Below, in pieces: positions 6,519-12,889 of a stretch of 13,967 nucleotides of DNA (position 1 is its first letter; each line of letters starts with the position of its first letter). Source of the stretch: Prolixibacteraceae bacterium (GTDB lineage: Bacteria > Bacteroidota > Bacteroidia > Bacteroidales > Prolixibacteraceae); contig JAGODU010000102.1 in NCBI GenBank assembly GCA_017998095.1, forward strand, positions 1 to 13,967. The letters are read 5' to 3'. Position numbers and translations under genes: made by a program. The notes under the pieces are model-generated. The model ran no database searches and was not told where the DNA came from. It saw only the letters and a program-made list of their open reading frames with translations.

Positions 6519-7261
6519 ACGGATTAGAAATGGATATCAATCCAGATAAAATTTCAGCAGAACAAACTATTTGGCGCTATATGGCGTTGTGGAAATTCAT
6601 TCATCTCTTGAAATATAATGCATTATGGTTCACACGGGCAGATGAACTTGGCGATCACCTTGAAGGGACCGTTACACAATCAGAAATAAAGAGAAGGCAT
6701 GAAAAATGGAAAACGGGAGGATGCAGAGAAAAACTTGAAAGCGGTTCAGAGCTTGGGAGACAAGTGGTATATGCAAATTGCTGGAGTATGATGAAAAATG
6801 AATCATACCTCTTATGGAAAGCTTATACCCCTGAACTTGTCGGGGTTGCCATAAAATCCACAATAAAAAGACTATCCAGTTGCTTTATGAAATGCCCACA
6901 CGATCTTACCGAATACCAACAGCTTCATTTCAGGAAAGTGAAATATATCGATTATTCCGAATATAAGGATTGTAAAGAGGATAATCCGTATGCACCTTTC
7001 AGACGTTTTTTCCATAAAGAGAAAGCATACCGGGGCGAAAGAGAGCTTAGAATATTCTTGCTTCAACAGAATACCGTCGATGAGCAGCCCTCAGGGAAAG
7101 AAAGGAGTGTTGATCTGGATATCCTTATCGAAGAAATTTATGTACTTCATAAGCATGAGTCTGTAATAGCTTTTAAAGAAACAATGGAAACTTTGATGGA
7201 AAAATTTGGACTGGATAAAAATGTAAAAGTGTCGGCCATTGCACAAGAGGCATTGTTTTGA
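6515..7261 (+). CDS. DUF2971-type protein
   Basis: This 248-residue protein matches the pattern I associate with DUF2971, a family of unknown biochemical role. Features are an N-terminal WRYMALWKFIHLLKYNALWFTRAD segment (quoted here to show its aromatic character), acidic DHLEG, a central YANCWSM, ESYLLWKAYTPE, GVAIKST, then VKYIDY and the C-terminal F..KEKAYRGERELRI. The conserved aromatic, His, Glu and Cys positions suggest a catalytic or ligand-binding site. No signal or membrane segment is seen. ATG 6515 overlaps the stop of the preceding short frame and lacks a clear ribosome site. ATG 6530 in the same frame is an alternative start and would remove five residues. The gene lies between two leader repeats with other accessory modules, so a defence or conflict role is possible but only inferred. 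Confidence 0.7.
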   Translation: MNGLEMDINPDKISAEQTIWRYMALWKFIHLLKYNALWFTRADELGDHLEGTVTQSEIKRRHEKWKTGGCREKLESGSELGRQVVYANCWSMMKNESYLLWKAYTPELVGVAIKSTIKRLSSCFMKCPHDLTEYQQLHFRKVKYIDYSEYKDCKEDNPYAPFRRFFHKEKAYRGERELRIFLLQQNTVDEQPSGKERSVDLDILIEEIYVLHKHESVIAFKETMETLMEKFGLDKNVKVSAIAQEALF

Positions 7262-7353
7262 GAATAATGTTTTTTAATAAGGCGAAGTGAATGGGGTCTT
7301 GCAATGCAATATTTTAAGGAGTTATCAAATCCTTAACGAGGCGTCAAAATAAA

Positions 7354-7890
7354 ATGATAAATATCATAAAAGAAATAGCAAAACGTCTCGAAGACGCCGG
7401 TATTGCATATATGTTTACCGGCTCAACGGCGCTGAATTTCTATGCAACCCCAAGAATGACCAGAGATATAGATATTGTTGTGGAACTTCACCCGGAAGAT
7501 GCTAAAAAAATATACGAGCTTTTTGAAAAAGATTTTTACATAGATGCGACAATGATTTACGATGCAATAAAAAGGCATGGCATGTTTAACATCATCCATT
7601 CTGAATCGGTGTTCAAGGTAGACTTTATTGTACGAAAGGATAACCCATATCGCTTGGAAGAATTTCAAAGGAAAAAACAGATGGCGTTCGAGGGCATGGA
7701 TATATTTATCGTTGCCCCGGAAGACCTTATTCTTTCGAAGCTCGCCTGGATAAAAGAAACCATGTCAGAGCTACAGATGAGAGATATAAGAAGCATGCTC
7801 CAGTCCGTAAAAGGATTGGATTTTGTTTATCTTGATAAGTGGGCTGATTATCTGGGCGTTACAGAGATATATAGGCAGGTAAACGGATGA
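7354..7890 (+). CDS. Nucleotidyltransferase of the AbiEii/DUF6036-like group
   Basis: This 178-residue protein has a nucleotidyltransferase fold core. G23-S24 in FTGSTALNFY and the D38-x-D40 pair in TRDIDIVV form the metal and nucleotide site. D90 in FKVDFIV is the likely third acidic residue. EDLILSKLAW (from about residue 118) is the helix often conserved in AbiEii-like enzymes. Such proteins act as toxins or antitoxins by adding nucleotides to tRNA or to a partner protein. The start at ATG 7354 has only a modest upstream purine stretch (GAGGCG, about ten bases away). The stop overlaps the next gene's ATG by 4 bases (ATGA), so the two are almost certainly co-translated. It probably forms a two-gene module with that small protein; which partner is toxic is not visible. 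Confidence 0.8.
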   Translation: MINIIKEIAKRLEDAGIAYMFTGSTALNFYATPRMTRDIDIVVELHPEDAKKIYELFEKDFYIDATMIYDAIKRHGMFNIIHSESVFKVDFIVRKDNPYRLEEFQRKKQMAFEGMDIFIVAPEDLILSKLAWIKETMSELQMRDIRSMLQSVKGLDFVYLDKWADYLGVTEIYRQVNG

Positions 7891-8138
7891 ATGACACAGA
7901 ACAATTCATAGAAGATAAGTTTTTTGAGATGATGATGAAAAAAAGTGGCGAGGAAAGGATGAGGATGGGTTTAGAGATGTTTGAACTGGCAAAAAAATCA
8001 ATAATCGCCTCGATCCTTCATGAGAACAGCGGTATATCCGAAACAGAGATGAAGGTTGAAATTCTGAAGAGATGTTATGGGGATGTTCTTACTCCCGAGA
8101 TTGAACAAGGTTTCAGGGAGAAGATAAGGAAGGTTTAA
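7887..8138 (+). CDS. Small helical partner protein, resembling the Rv0078B-related antitoxin family
   Basis: This 83-residue, charged, fully helical-looking protein contains GEERMRMGLEMFELAKKSI (about residues 20-38), then a second helix with ILKRCYGD. The ERMRMGLEMFELA pattern and the closing LxxxxYGDxLTPE are what I recall for small proteins annotated as Rv0078B-related antitoxins. ATG 7887 overlaps the nucleotidyltransferase stop by 4 bases, and no other start fits better. It has no membrane segment or DNA-binding ribbon. The coupled position supports a neutralising-partner role, but that is inferred and the family match is from memory of the motif. Confidence 0.65.
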   Translation: MNDTEQFIEDKFFEMMMKKSGEERMRMGLEMFELAKKSIIASILHENSGISETEMKVEILKRCYGDVLTPEIEQGFREKIRKV

Positions 8139-8154
8139 GATTATGGTGTGAAAA

Positions 8155-8275
8155 TTAAGAGGACAGCAATAAAAAATAAATCACCTTTGCGAGAGTGTTG
8201 TCCTAATGAAGATAAATTGTTATAAAGGTAAATAATATGATTCCCGAATTCAATAAAGATTGAAATTTGCACGTT
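8155..8275 (+). repeat. Leader repeat, copy B
   Basis: This is the counterpart of 6330-6447. It also contains an internal inverted repeat: AGGACAGCA (8160-8168) pairs with TGTTGTCCT (8196-8204) with a single G-T pair. The corresponding arm in copy A is decayed (GGGAACA). Equivalent TGTTGTCCT boxes lie 1824 bases apart, with the DUF2971, nucleotidyltransferase and small-partner genes between them. Confidence 0.6.
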
Positions 8276-8305
8276 GGTAACGAAAAGGTTTATGAAGGGA
8301 GGCTT
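8237..8305 (+). pseudogene. Remnant of a DUF6932-type gene start with in-frame TGA
   Basis: ATG 8237 opens a frame reading MIPEFNKD, then TGA at 8261, then NLHVGNEK in the same frame. Replacing TGA by GGA and one CAC by CCC would restore MIPEFNKDGNLPVG, the opening I recall for DUF6932-family proteins. The rest of such a gene is missing, and the mntA-like gene begins within about 45 bases. A gene start decayed by a nonsense change and deletion fits best. The family assignment is tentative because so few residues remain. Confidence 0.45.
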
Positions 8306-8306
8306 T

Positions 8307-8606
8307 ATGAACAGCAATAAGACTATAAATATTTTGGATATGATTAAGAATAACAAGGTTATCCTACAAAATAACTATGGGGTGAAAAAAATAGGACTTT
8401 TTGGTTCTTATATAAAAAATACACAAAGCAAAAAGAGCGACATAGATATTCTTGTTGAGTTCAATAAGGATATTGACCTTTTTGATTTCCTGGATGTCAA
8501 GGATTTCCTTGAAAAAATCCTGAATAGACGTGTAGACCTTGTGATGAAATCAGCCCTGAAACCTAACATCAAAAAACATATTCTGAATGAGGTCCATTAT
8601 GTATAA
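8307..8606 (+). CDS. mntA: MntA-type nucleotidyltransferase antitoxin
   Basis: This 99-residue minimal nucleotidyltransferase carries the exact GSx10DxD signature: G33-S34 followed ten residues later by D45-x-D47 (FGSYIKN to SDIDILVEF). In studied MntA-HepT pairs this enzyme adds AMP units to the conserved tyrosine of the HEPN toxin and so neutralises it. The third acidic residue is probably the D in NRRVDLVM. ATG 8307 is preferred over an upstream ATG at 8274 because GAAGGGAGG at 8294-8302 lies just before it and the 11 upstream residues look unrelated to the fold. It overlaps hepT by 8 bases, the usual order and coupling for this module. Confidence 0.88.
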   Translation: MNSNKTINILDMIKNNKVILQNNYGVKKIGLFGSYIKNTQSKKSDIDILVEFNKDIDLFDFLDVKDFLEKILNRRVDLVMKSALKPNIKKHILNEVHYV

Positions 8607-8967
8607 GGAAGGGAGAGATATAACCGATTTTATTCAGGATATTCTCAATTCAATCAAGGAAATAGAAGAATTTACCAAAGGCATGACGTATGAAGATTTT
8701 AGGGGAGACAACAAAACATGCAATGCAGTAATAAGAAGTCTTGAGGTATTGGGTGAGGCAACAAAACGGATTCCTCTTACGTTGAGAAATGAATACAAGG
8801 AGATACCGTGGAAAAAGATGGCAGGTTTGCGCGATGTCTTGATTCATGAATACATGGGTGTTGATATAAAAACTGTATGGAATGTTGTAATAAAAAGAAT
8901 TCCTGAGATAAAGCCACTCATCGAAAAGGTTAAAAAAGAGACAAAATCTAAAGCAAAGAACACATAA
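8599..8967 (+). CDS. hepT: HepT-type HEPN toxin ribonuclease
   Basis: With the start at ATG 8599 this is a 122-residue HEPN (DUF86) protein. Its catalytic motif is RDVLIHEY, that is R78-x4-H83-x-Y85, matching the Rx4HxY signature of HepT RNases; Y85 is the residue expected to be AMPylated by MntA. Helices carrying the conserved ILNSIKEIEEF and IRSLEVLGEATKRIP segments precede it. ATG 8599 is chosen because GAGG at 8589-8592 lies six bases upstream; ATG 8587 in the same frame would add four residues but lacks that spacing. The Lys-rich tail (KKETKSKAKNT) extends past the fold. The next gene starts two bases after the stop, so the Clp gene may share its message. Confidence 0.9.
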   Translation: MYKEGRDITDFIQDILNSIKEIEEFTKGMTYEDFRGDNKTCNAVIRSLEVLGEATKRIPLTLRNEYKEIPWKKMAGLRDVLIHEYMGVDIKTVWNVVIKRIPEIKPLIEKVKKETKSKAKNT

Positions 8968-8969
8968 CG

Positions 8970-11288
8970 ATGATCCCTTATTCTAAATCCATTTATCTTA
9001 TCTGGCAGTTGGCGGCAGCAGAAGCCCATTCCGGAAAACGCCGGTTTATTGAGATCGAGCATATTTTCATCGGGCTTCTAAGAGCTGGCGATGCGCTTGA
9101 TGAAAAATACCGGAAGCAATTCGGGATCGCAGTGAATGAGGAGGACATGCCTGTCCTCAGAAAAGAACTGTCACCGGTGGATGAGCCTTTTGCTGAGCTT
9201 GCAATTGATAAGGTCAGGTTAAGGCGTCATATAAGAGGACTTCTGGGGAAAGGGGATTCCGTCTATGACGGCAAGGTTATTCACAGAAGCGAGAAATGCA
9301 AAGGTTATTTCAGTCAGGCGGAACACATTGCAGCTAAGGCCGAGGATTCTAAGATTAAGCCCATATACCTTTTGAAAGCTATTATAGATAATCCCAGCAC
9401 CGATATAGAGAAAGCGCTGACCGGTTTTAATTGTGATATTGATGATTTTCGGAGAGTATTAAGGGGTGAGAAGGTAAAGGCACCCGTAGGAGGAGCAAAG
9501 GCCGGTGCATTGCAGGCATTCGGTGTTGACCTTACGCGCCTTGCAAGAGAAGGCAAAATTGAACCGCTGATCGGAAGGAAGGAAGAGCTTCTCAAAATAA
9601 TCAGGACATTAACACGAAAGACAAAGAACAATCCTGTGCTCATAGGCAAAGCAGGAGTTGGAAAAACCGCAATTGTAAAAGGGTTTGCCTTGAGAATTGC
9701 ACAAAAGAAAATAACTCCACAGCTTCAGGGTAAAAAGATTATCGAACTTAATATTGCCGGCATCATTGCAGGCACAAAATACAGAGGGGAATTCGAGGAA
9801 AAGCTCCTTAGAATAATCAACGAGGCAAAAAAGGATAGCAACGTCATACTGTTCTTAGATGAGATTCACACAATAGTTGATACTGGCAGCACAGGAGACA
9901 ATGCCCTTGATGTGGCAAATATCATGAAGCCTGTTCTTGCGAGTGGCGAGATAAAGTGTATCGGCGCAACAACAATAGACGAATACAGGAAATACATAGA
10001 GAAAGACCCTGCCCTCGAAAGAAGATTTCTCCCCGTAATGATAGACGAACCTACCGAGGAAGAAACCATCAACATACTAATGGGCCTAAAAAAGAGGTAT
10101 GAGAAACACCATAATGTTGAAATAACAGATGATGCTATTGAAGCAGCGGTAAGATTGTCGGTGCAATACATTTCAGACAGACAGTTGCCTGATAAGGCGA
10201 TAGACGTGCTTGATGAGTCATGCAGCAGAGTAACCGTAAAGGATGTAAGTTACTGCGTGAAGCCTGACGATGTTAAAACCGTTGCAGTGACAGTGACAGA
10301 ACAGATTGTTGCAGAAGTCGTGTCGGATTGGACAGGCGTCCCAGTTGAAAAAAACAGCGAAAAAGAAAAGAACCTCATTGTTCGGCTTGAAGAAGAACTC
10401 AACAAACGGATTATTGGTCAGGAAGGGGCTGTAAAAAAGGTTGTAAAGGTAATCAAAATTTTAAAAGCAGGCATGAGAGACTCCAACAAACCATCCGGTG
10501 TATTTCTTTTTACAGGACAAACGGGGGTTGGCAAAACCGAACTCGCAAAGGCCATCGCAGAATCCCTGTTCGGTTCGGAAAATGCTTTGATCCGCTTTGA
10601 TATGTCGGAGTTTATGGAACAGCACAGCGTTTCAAAACTTGTCGGCTCCCCTCCGGGATATGTAGGATATGAAGAAGAAGGGCAATTGACGGCGAGACTT
10701 AGGACAAAACCCTATTCGGTTGTACTATTTGATGAGATAGAAAAAGCACACAATAAGGTGCTCGATTTGTTTCTCCAATTGTTTGACGAAGGGCGGATTA
10801 CAGACGCCAAAGGCAAAACAGTAAATGCAAAAAATGCAATATTCATTATGACTTCAAATGTTGAAACTGAACAGTACAGAAAGAAGCATATCGGTTTCGG
10901 CAACCCTGACGAGAAAGAAGAAGGACAGGATATAAGGGCCGAACTGAAGGGGGTCTTCAGGGCTGAATTCTTAAACAGAATAGATGAGATTATACCATTC
11001 CTAAATCTTGATGATGCCGACGCAGCAAAAATAGTCGCCCTTATGCTTGATAAGCTTGCAAACAAACTGAAAGCGCAGGAAATATTTATAGAATTCAGTA
11101 AGGAAGCTATTAAGCTTATAGCAAAAGAAGGCTATGACAGCCAGTTCGGTGCAAGACCTATTGCAAGAACAATTGAACAGCTTATCAGTATACCCATATC
11201 AGAAAAAATCATAAACGGAGAGCTTAAAACAGGCGGTAAAGTTATCGTTAAAGCCGAAGACGGAAAGATTCTTTTCATACTGTCATGA
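8970..11288 (+). CDS. ClpA-like double AAA+ unfoldase
   Basis: This 772-residue protein is an Hsp100 class 1 ATPase that would unfold proteins and thread them into ClpP. A divergent Clp-N domain (about 1-165) precedes AAA module 1 with Walker A GKAGVGKT (226-233), Walker B VILFLDE (292-298) and paired arginines 351-352. Module 2 has Walker A GQTGVGKT (516-523), Walker B VVLFDE (584-589) and the pore-type motif GYVGYEEEG (563-571). The linker between modules is short with no coiled-coil M domain, so it is like ClpA and unlike ClpB, ClpC or ClpV. IGFG at 641-644 sits where ClpA carries its IGL ClpP-docking loop. Length is close to ClpA. No clpS lies beside it, and its start is two bases after hepT without a strong ribosome site. 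A specialised unfoldase of the kinase locus is possible. Confidence 0.88.
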   Translation: MIPYSKSIYLIWQLAAAEAHSGKRRFIEIEHIFIGLLRAGDALDEKYRKQFGIAVNEEDMPVLRKELSPVDEPFAELAIDKVRLRRHIRGLLGKGDSVYDGKVIHRSEKCKGYFSQAEHIAAKAEDSKIKPIYLLKAIIDNPSTDIEKALTGFNCDIDDFRRVLRGEKVKAPVGGAKAGALQAFGVDLTRLAREGKIEPLIGRKEELLKIIRTLTRKTKNNPVLIGKAGVGKTAIVKGFALRIAQKKITPQLQGKKIIELNIAGIIAGTKYRGEFEEKLLRIINEAKKDSNVILFLDEIHTIVDTGSTGDNALDVANIMKPVLASGEIKCIGATTIDEYRKYIEKDPALERRFLPVMIDEPTEEETINILMGLKKRYEKHHNVEITDDAIEAAVRLSVQYISDRQLPDKAIDVLDESCSRVTVKDVSYCVKPDDVKTVAVTVTEQIVAEVVSDWTGVPVEKNSEKEKNLIVRLEEELNKRIIGQEGAVKKVVKVIKILKAGMRDSNKPSGVFLFTGQTGVGKTELAKAIAESLFGSENALIRFDMSEFMEQHSVSKLVGSPPGYVGYEEEGQLTARLRTKPYSVVLFDEIEKAHNKVLDLFLQLFDEGRITDAKGKTVNAKNAIFIMTSNVETEQYRKKHIGFGNPDEKEEGQDIRAELKGVFRAEFLNRIDEIIPFLNLDDADAAKIVALMLDKLANKLKAQEIFIEFSKEAIKLIAKEGYDSQFGARPIARTIEQLISIPISEKIINGELKTGGKVIVKAEDGKILFILS

Positions 11289-11886
11289 AGGAAGAGGCGT
11301 GACCTTCAAAAGCCTGAACAACTTTTACGAATCGCTACTTTGAGCACACTTCGGAAACCCTGCCGATGAACTGGAGCAGGACTGCGGCCAGCGCCGCGCT
11401 TAGTACCTATAATAACAGATATTATTCAATTTTTCCCGTTCATAAATATTGCACGTTACAATTGAAGCATAGTACTGGTTGCCAATCAATTTTCCGTGCA
11501 TGTGGACTTCGACTGTCCTTCCTTATTATGCATTGCAAAATTTCGCATGAAAAGCAATATTCCAAATGGAAATTAATGCCACAATCAAACATTATTTTGA
11601 TCGAAATTGAAAAATCTTTATAAGATAATGAACTTTAAGGCGGGGAAGTTGTTCAAGGAAACGGATATCTTAACAATTATAAGTTCAGAAAAAAGGTTGC
11701 GAAATCTTCTCACAGCATTCTTTCCGGAAAACTATGCCAATTTTCCTACAAAAAAGTATATTCTTTTTGCCGCTTAATATCAGTAAAAAACAAACTACAA
11801 TCTATTTTATGCAATATATGACATACTTTTGCCTGTCTTACCTGTATGCTGTTAATTGTTAGATTCATGAATGAAAGGGGCTGTCA
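11289..11886. other. Gene-poor stretch between the Clp gene and the 246-residue gene
   Basis: No convincing gene fills these 598 bases. The first 115 bases are comparatively GC-rich and include a possible broken frame (11299-11403); the rest is strongly AT-rich. An 85-codon frame at 11366-11623 has no ribosome site and a composition unlike protein. The last bases hold GTTAGAT (11858-11864) and the ribosome site AAGGGG (11875-11880) of the next gene. The sharp composition change near 11405 may mark an insertion or deletion junction. Confidence 0.6.
11299..11403 (+). pseudogene. Possible broken gene start downstream of the Clp gene
   Basis: From GTG 11299 the frame reads MTFKSLNNFYESLL, meets TGA at 11341, then continues AHFGNPADELEQDCGQRRA to a TAG at 11401. 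The residues on both sides look protein-like and the codons are richer in GC than the flanking DNA. This suggests a former downstream partner of the Clp gene, broken by a stop and cut off where AT-rich DNA begins. I do not recognise the family. Chance is a real alternative for so short a frame. Confidence 0.3.
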
Positions 11887-12627
11887 ATGGATAGAAAGTT
11901 AGATTTGGTAGAATCATACGGAAGCACTTTTCGAGACCTCATTAACGCGAAAGTTCAGCCAGCAAAGCTTCCGATCCGTGAAGCGTTGAAACTCAGTAAG
12001 GACGAGGACTGGGACTTTTTGTGTACCTCTATGGATATCATCGAAGATGCTTGCTTGGTAATTGACAATTTTGTCAGGTTCGGCCTTGACGGTCCCACCA
12101 AATATGATGAGGGTGGCGAAAGGTACTTACGTTTGTATGGGATATTGAGCGCAACCTACATTCAACAGGAAGCCGTGTTGAAGCTCTATCAACTCATGAA
12201 TGTCCCTCCTTCCTTAAAAGAAAGCAGGGATGTGCTTGATGCCTTGGAAATACGCCTTCTCAGGCATAAACTTTCCTCCCACAGTACCAATTATTACGAC
12301 AAAGACAGCAACTCCATCCAAACATATGCACCAATTCGTGTTGACTTGAAAGGATTTCATTGCGGATACATGAACTTTGAAGAGAAAAAGACTCATTCAG
12401 TTGACCTTCAAAGTGCGATTAATCAGCATCTCGAAACATTGATAGAAATGCTGGACAAGATTTTGGATAAGGCAATAAAGACCCTGTATAAAGGACAGGA
12501 AACATGTGAAAACTGTCGGGAGTTTTCGGAGAGATTAGATAATCTCCGAATCAGACGAAAAGGCGGGATAGTTACCAAGCTTCCGGATGGAAGGAAGCTT
12601 GTATTGATGACAGAACCTGAAATCTAA
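11887..12627 (+). CDS. Hypothetical helical protein with a HEPN-like R-x5-H motif
   Basis: I recognise no named family for this 246-residue protein, although its central block looks like a conserved hypothetical I have seen elsewhere. It is predicted mostly helical and soluble. Residues 49-75 (DIIEDACLVIDNFVRFGLD followed by GPTKY) and 79-106 (YLRLYGILSATYIQQEAV) look conserved. EIRLLRHKLSSHSTNY (121-136) contains R126-x5-H132, resembling the catalytic motif of HEPN ribonucleases. The C-terminus has a CENC pair and a basic stretch (RIRRKGG). The start is well supported by AAGGGG six bases before ATG 11887. It stands alone, with gene-poor DNA before it and a structured, possibly attC-like sequence directly after its stop, which suggests independent transfer. 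RNase activity is only inferred. Confidence 0.75.
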   Translation: MDRKLDLVESYGSTFRDLINAKVQPAKLPIREALKLSKDEDWDFLCTSMDIIEDACLVIDNFVRFGLDGPTKYDEGGERYLRLYGILSATYIQQEAVLKLYQLMNVPPSLKESRDVLDALEIRLLRHKLSSHSTNYYDKDSNSIQTYAPIRVDLKGFHCGYMNFEEKKTHSVDLQSAINQHLETLIEMLDKILDKAIKTLYKGQETCENCREFSERLDNLRIRRKGGIVTKLPDGRKLVLMTEPEI

Positions 12628-12685
12628 ACACTTGATGCAGCCAATCGCCGATAAAGCCGGCTCTGGGCTGATCCCCATGTTAGGC
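12623..12685 (+). other. Structured sequence after the stop codon, loosely attC-like
   Basis: It ends in GTTAGGC (12679-12685), matching the GTTRRRY core of integron attC sites, and begins with TCTAAAC over the gene's stop codon, an imperfect RYYYAAC. Between them ATGCAGCC pairs with GGCTGAT (12635-12642 with 12666-12672), leaving one unpaired G, and an inner GCCG/CGGC stem (12647-12650 with 12658-12661) follows. This resembles attC architecture, but the first core box is off consensus and no integrase is present. It could equally be an unrelated RNA hairpin. Confidence 0.3.
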
Positions 12686-12833
12686 TTCGTTTTAGTTGGT
12701 AATCCACTATTAGCACCAAAAGACCCCATACTGGACTTGTAGGTGTTCACAATAACAGGCAAATTCATTTTATCTTCCTAAATCCGTATCACATTACCAA
12801 GTATTATATTTAATTCCTTACCATAGACAATAA

Positions 12834-12876
12834 AGTGCGGCCCTGTAAATGATCCAGATTAATACAGGGCCGCACT
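12834..12876. terminator. Strong, probably bidirectional intrinsic terminator
   Basis: AGTGCGGCCCTGTA (12834-12847) and its perfect complement (12863-12876) form a 14-base GC-rich stem with a 15-base loop. On the plus strand ATTTT follows; on the minus strand TTATT follows. It sits between two convergent genes, ending the plus-strand gene at 12627 and the minus-strand gene at 12890. The gene-free bases before it (12628-12833) hold the attC-like hairpin and otherwise nothing I can support. Confidence 0.88.
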
Positions 12877-12889
12877 ATTTTAAGCTTCC

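Noticed and set aside
8970..11288. Reading the Clp protein as the type VI secretion ATPase ClpV, with the kinase and PP2C as PpkA/PppA
   Set aside because: There is no middle coiled-coil domain, an IGF ClpP-docking loop is present, and no other type VI gene is visible in the window.
11366..11623. Plus-strand frame of 85 codons in the gene-poor stretch
   Set aside because: No ribosome site, an odd composition rich in His, Cys, Ser and Tyr, and a start overlapping the possible broken gene in another frame.
12535..12768. Minus-strand frame of 77 codons with an AGGAAG-like ribosome site before ATG 12768
   Set aside because: It overlaps the end of a better-supported plus-strand gene, its second half is that gene's shadow, and the first 47 residues match no family I know. 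The start signal is decent, so it is kept here as a doubtful case.
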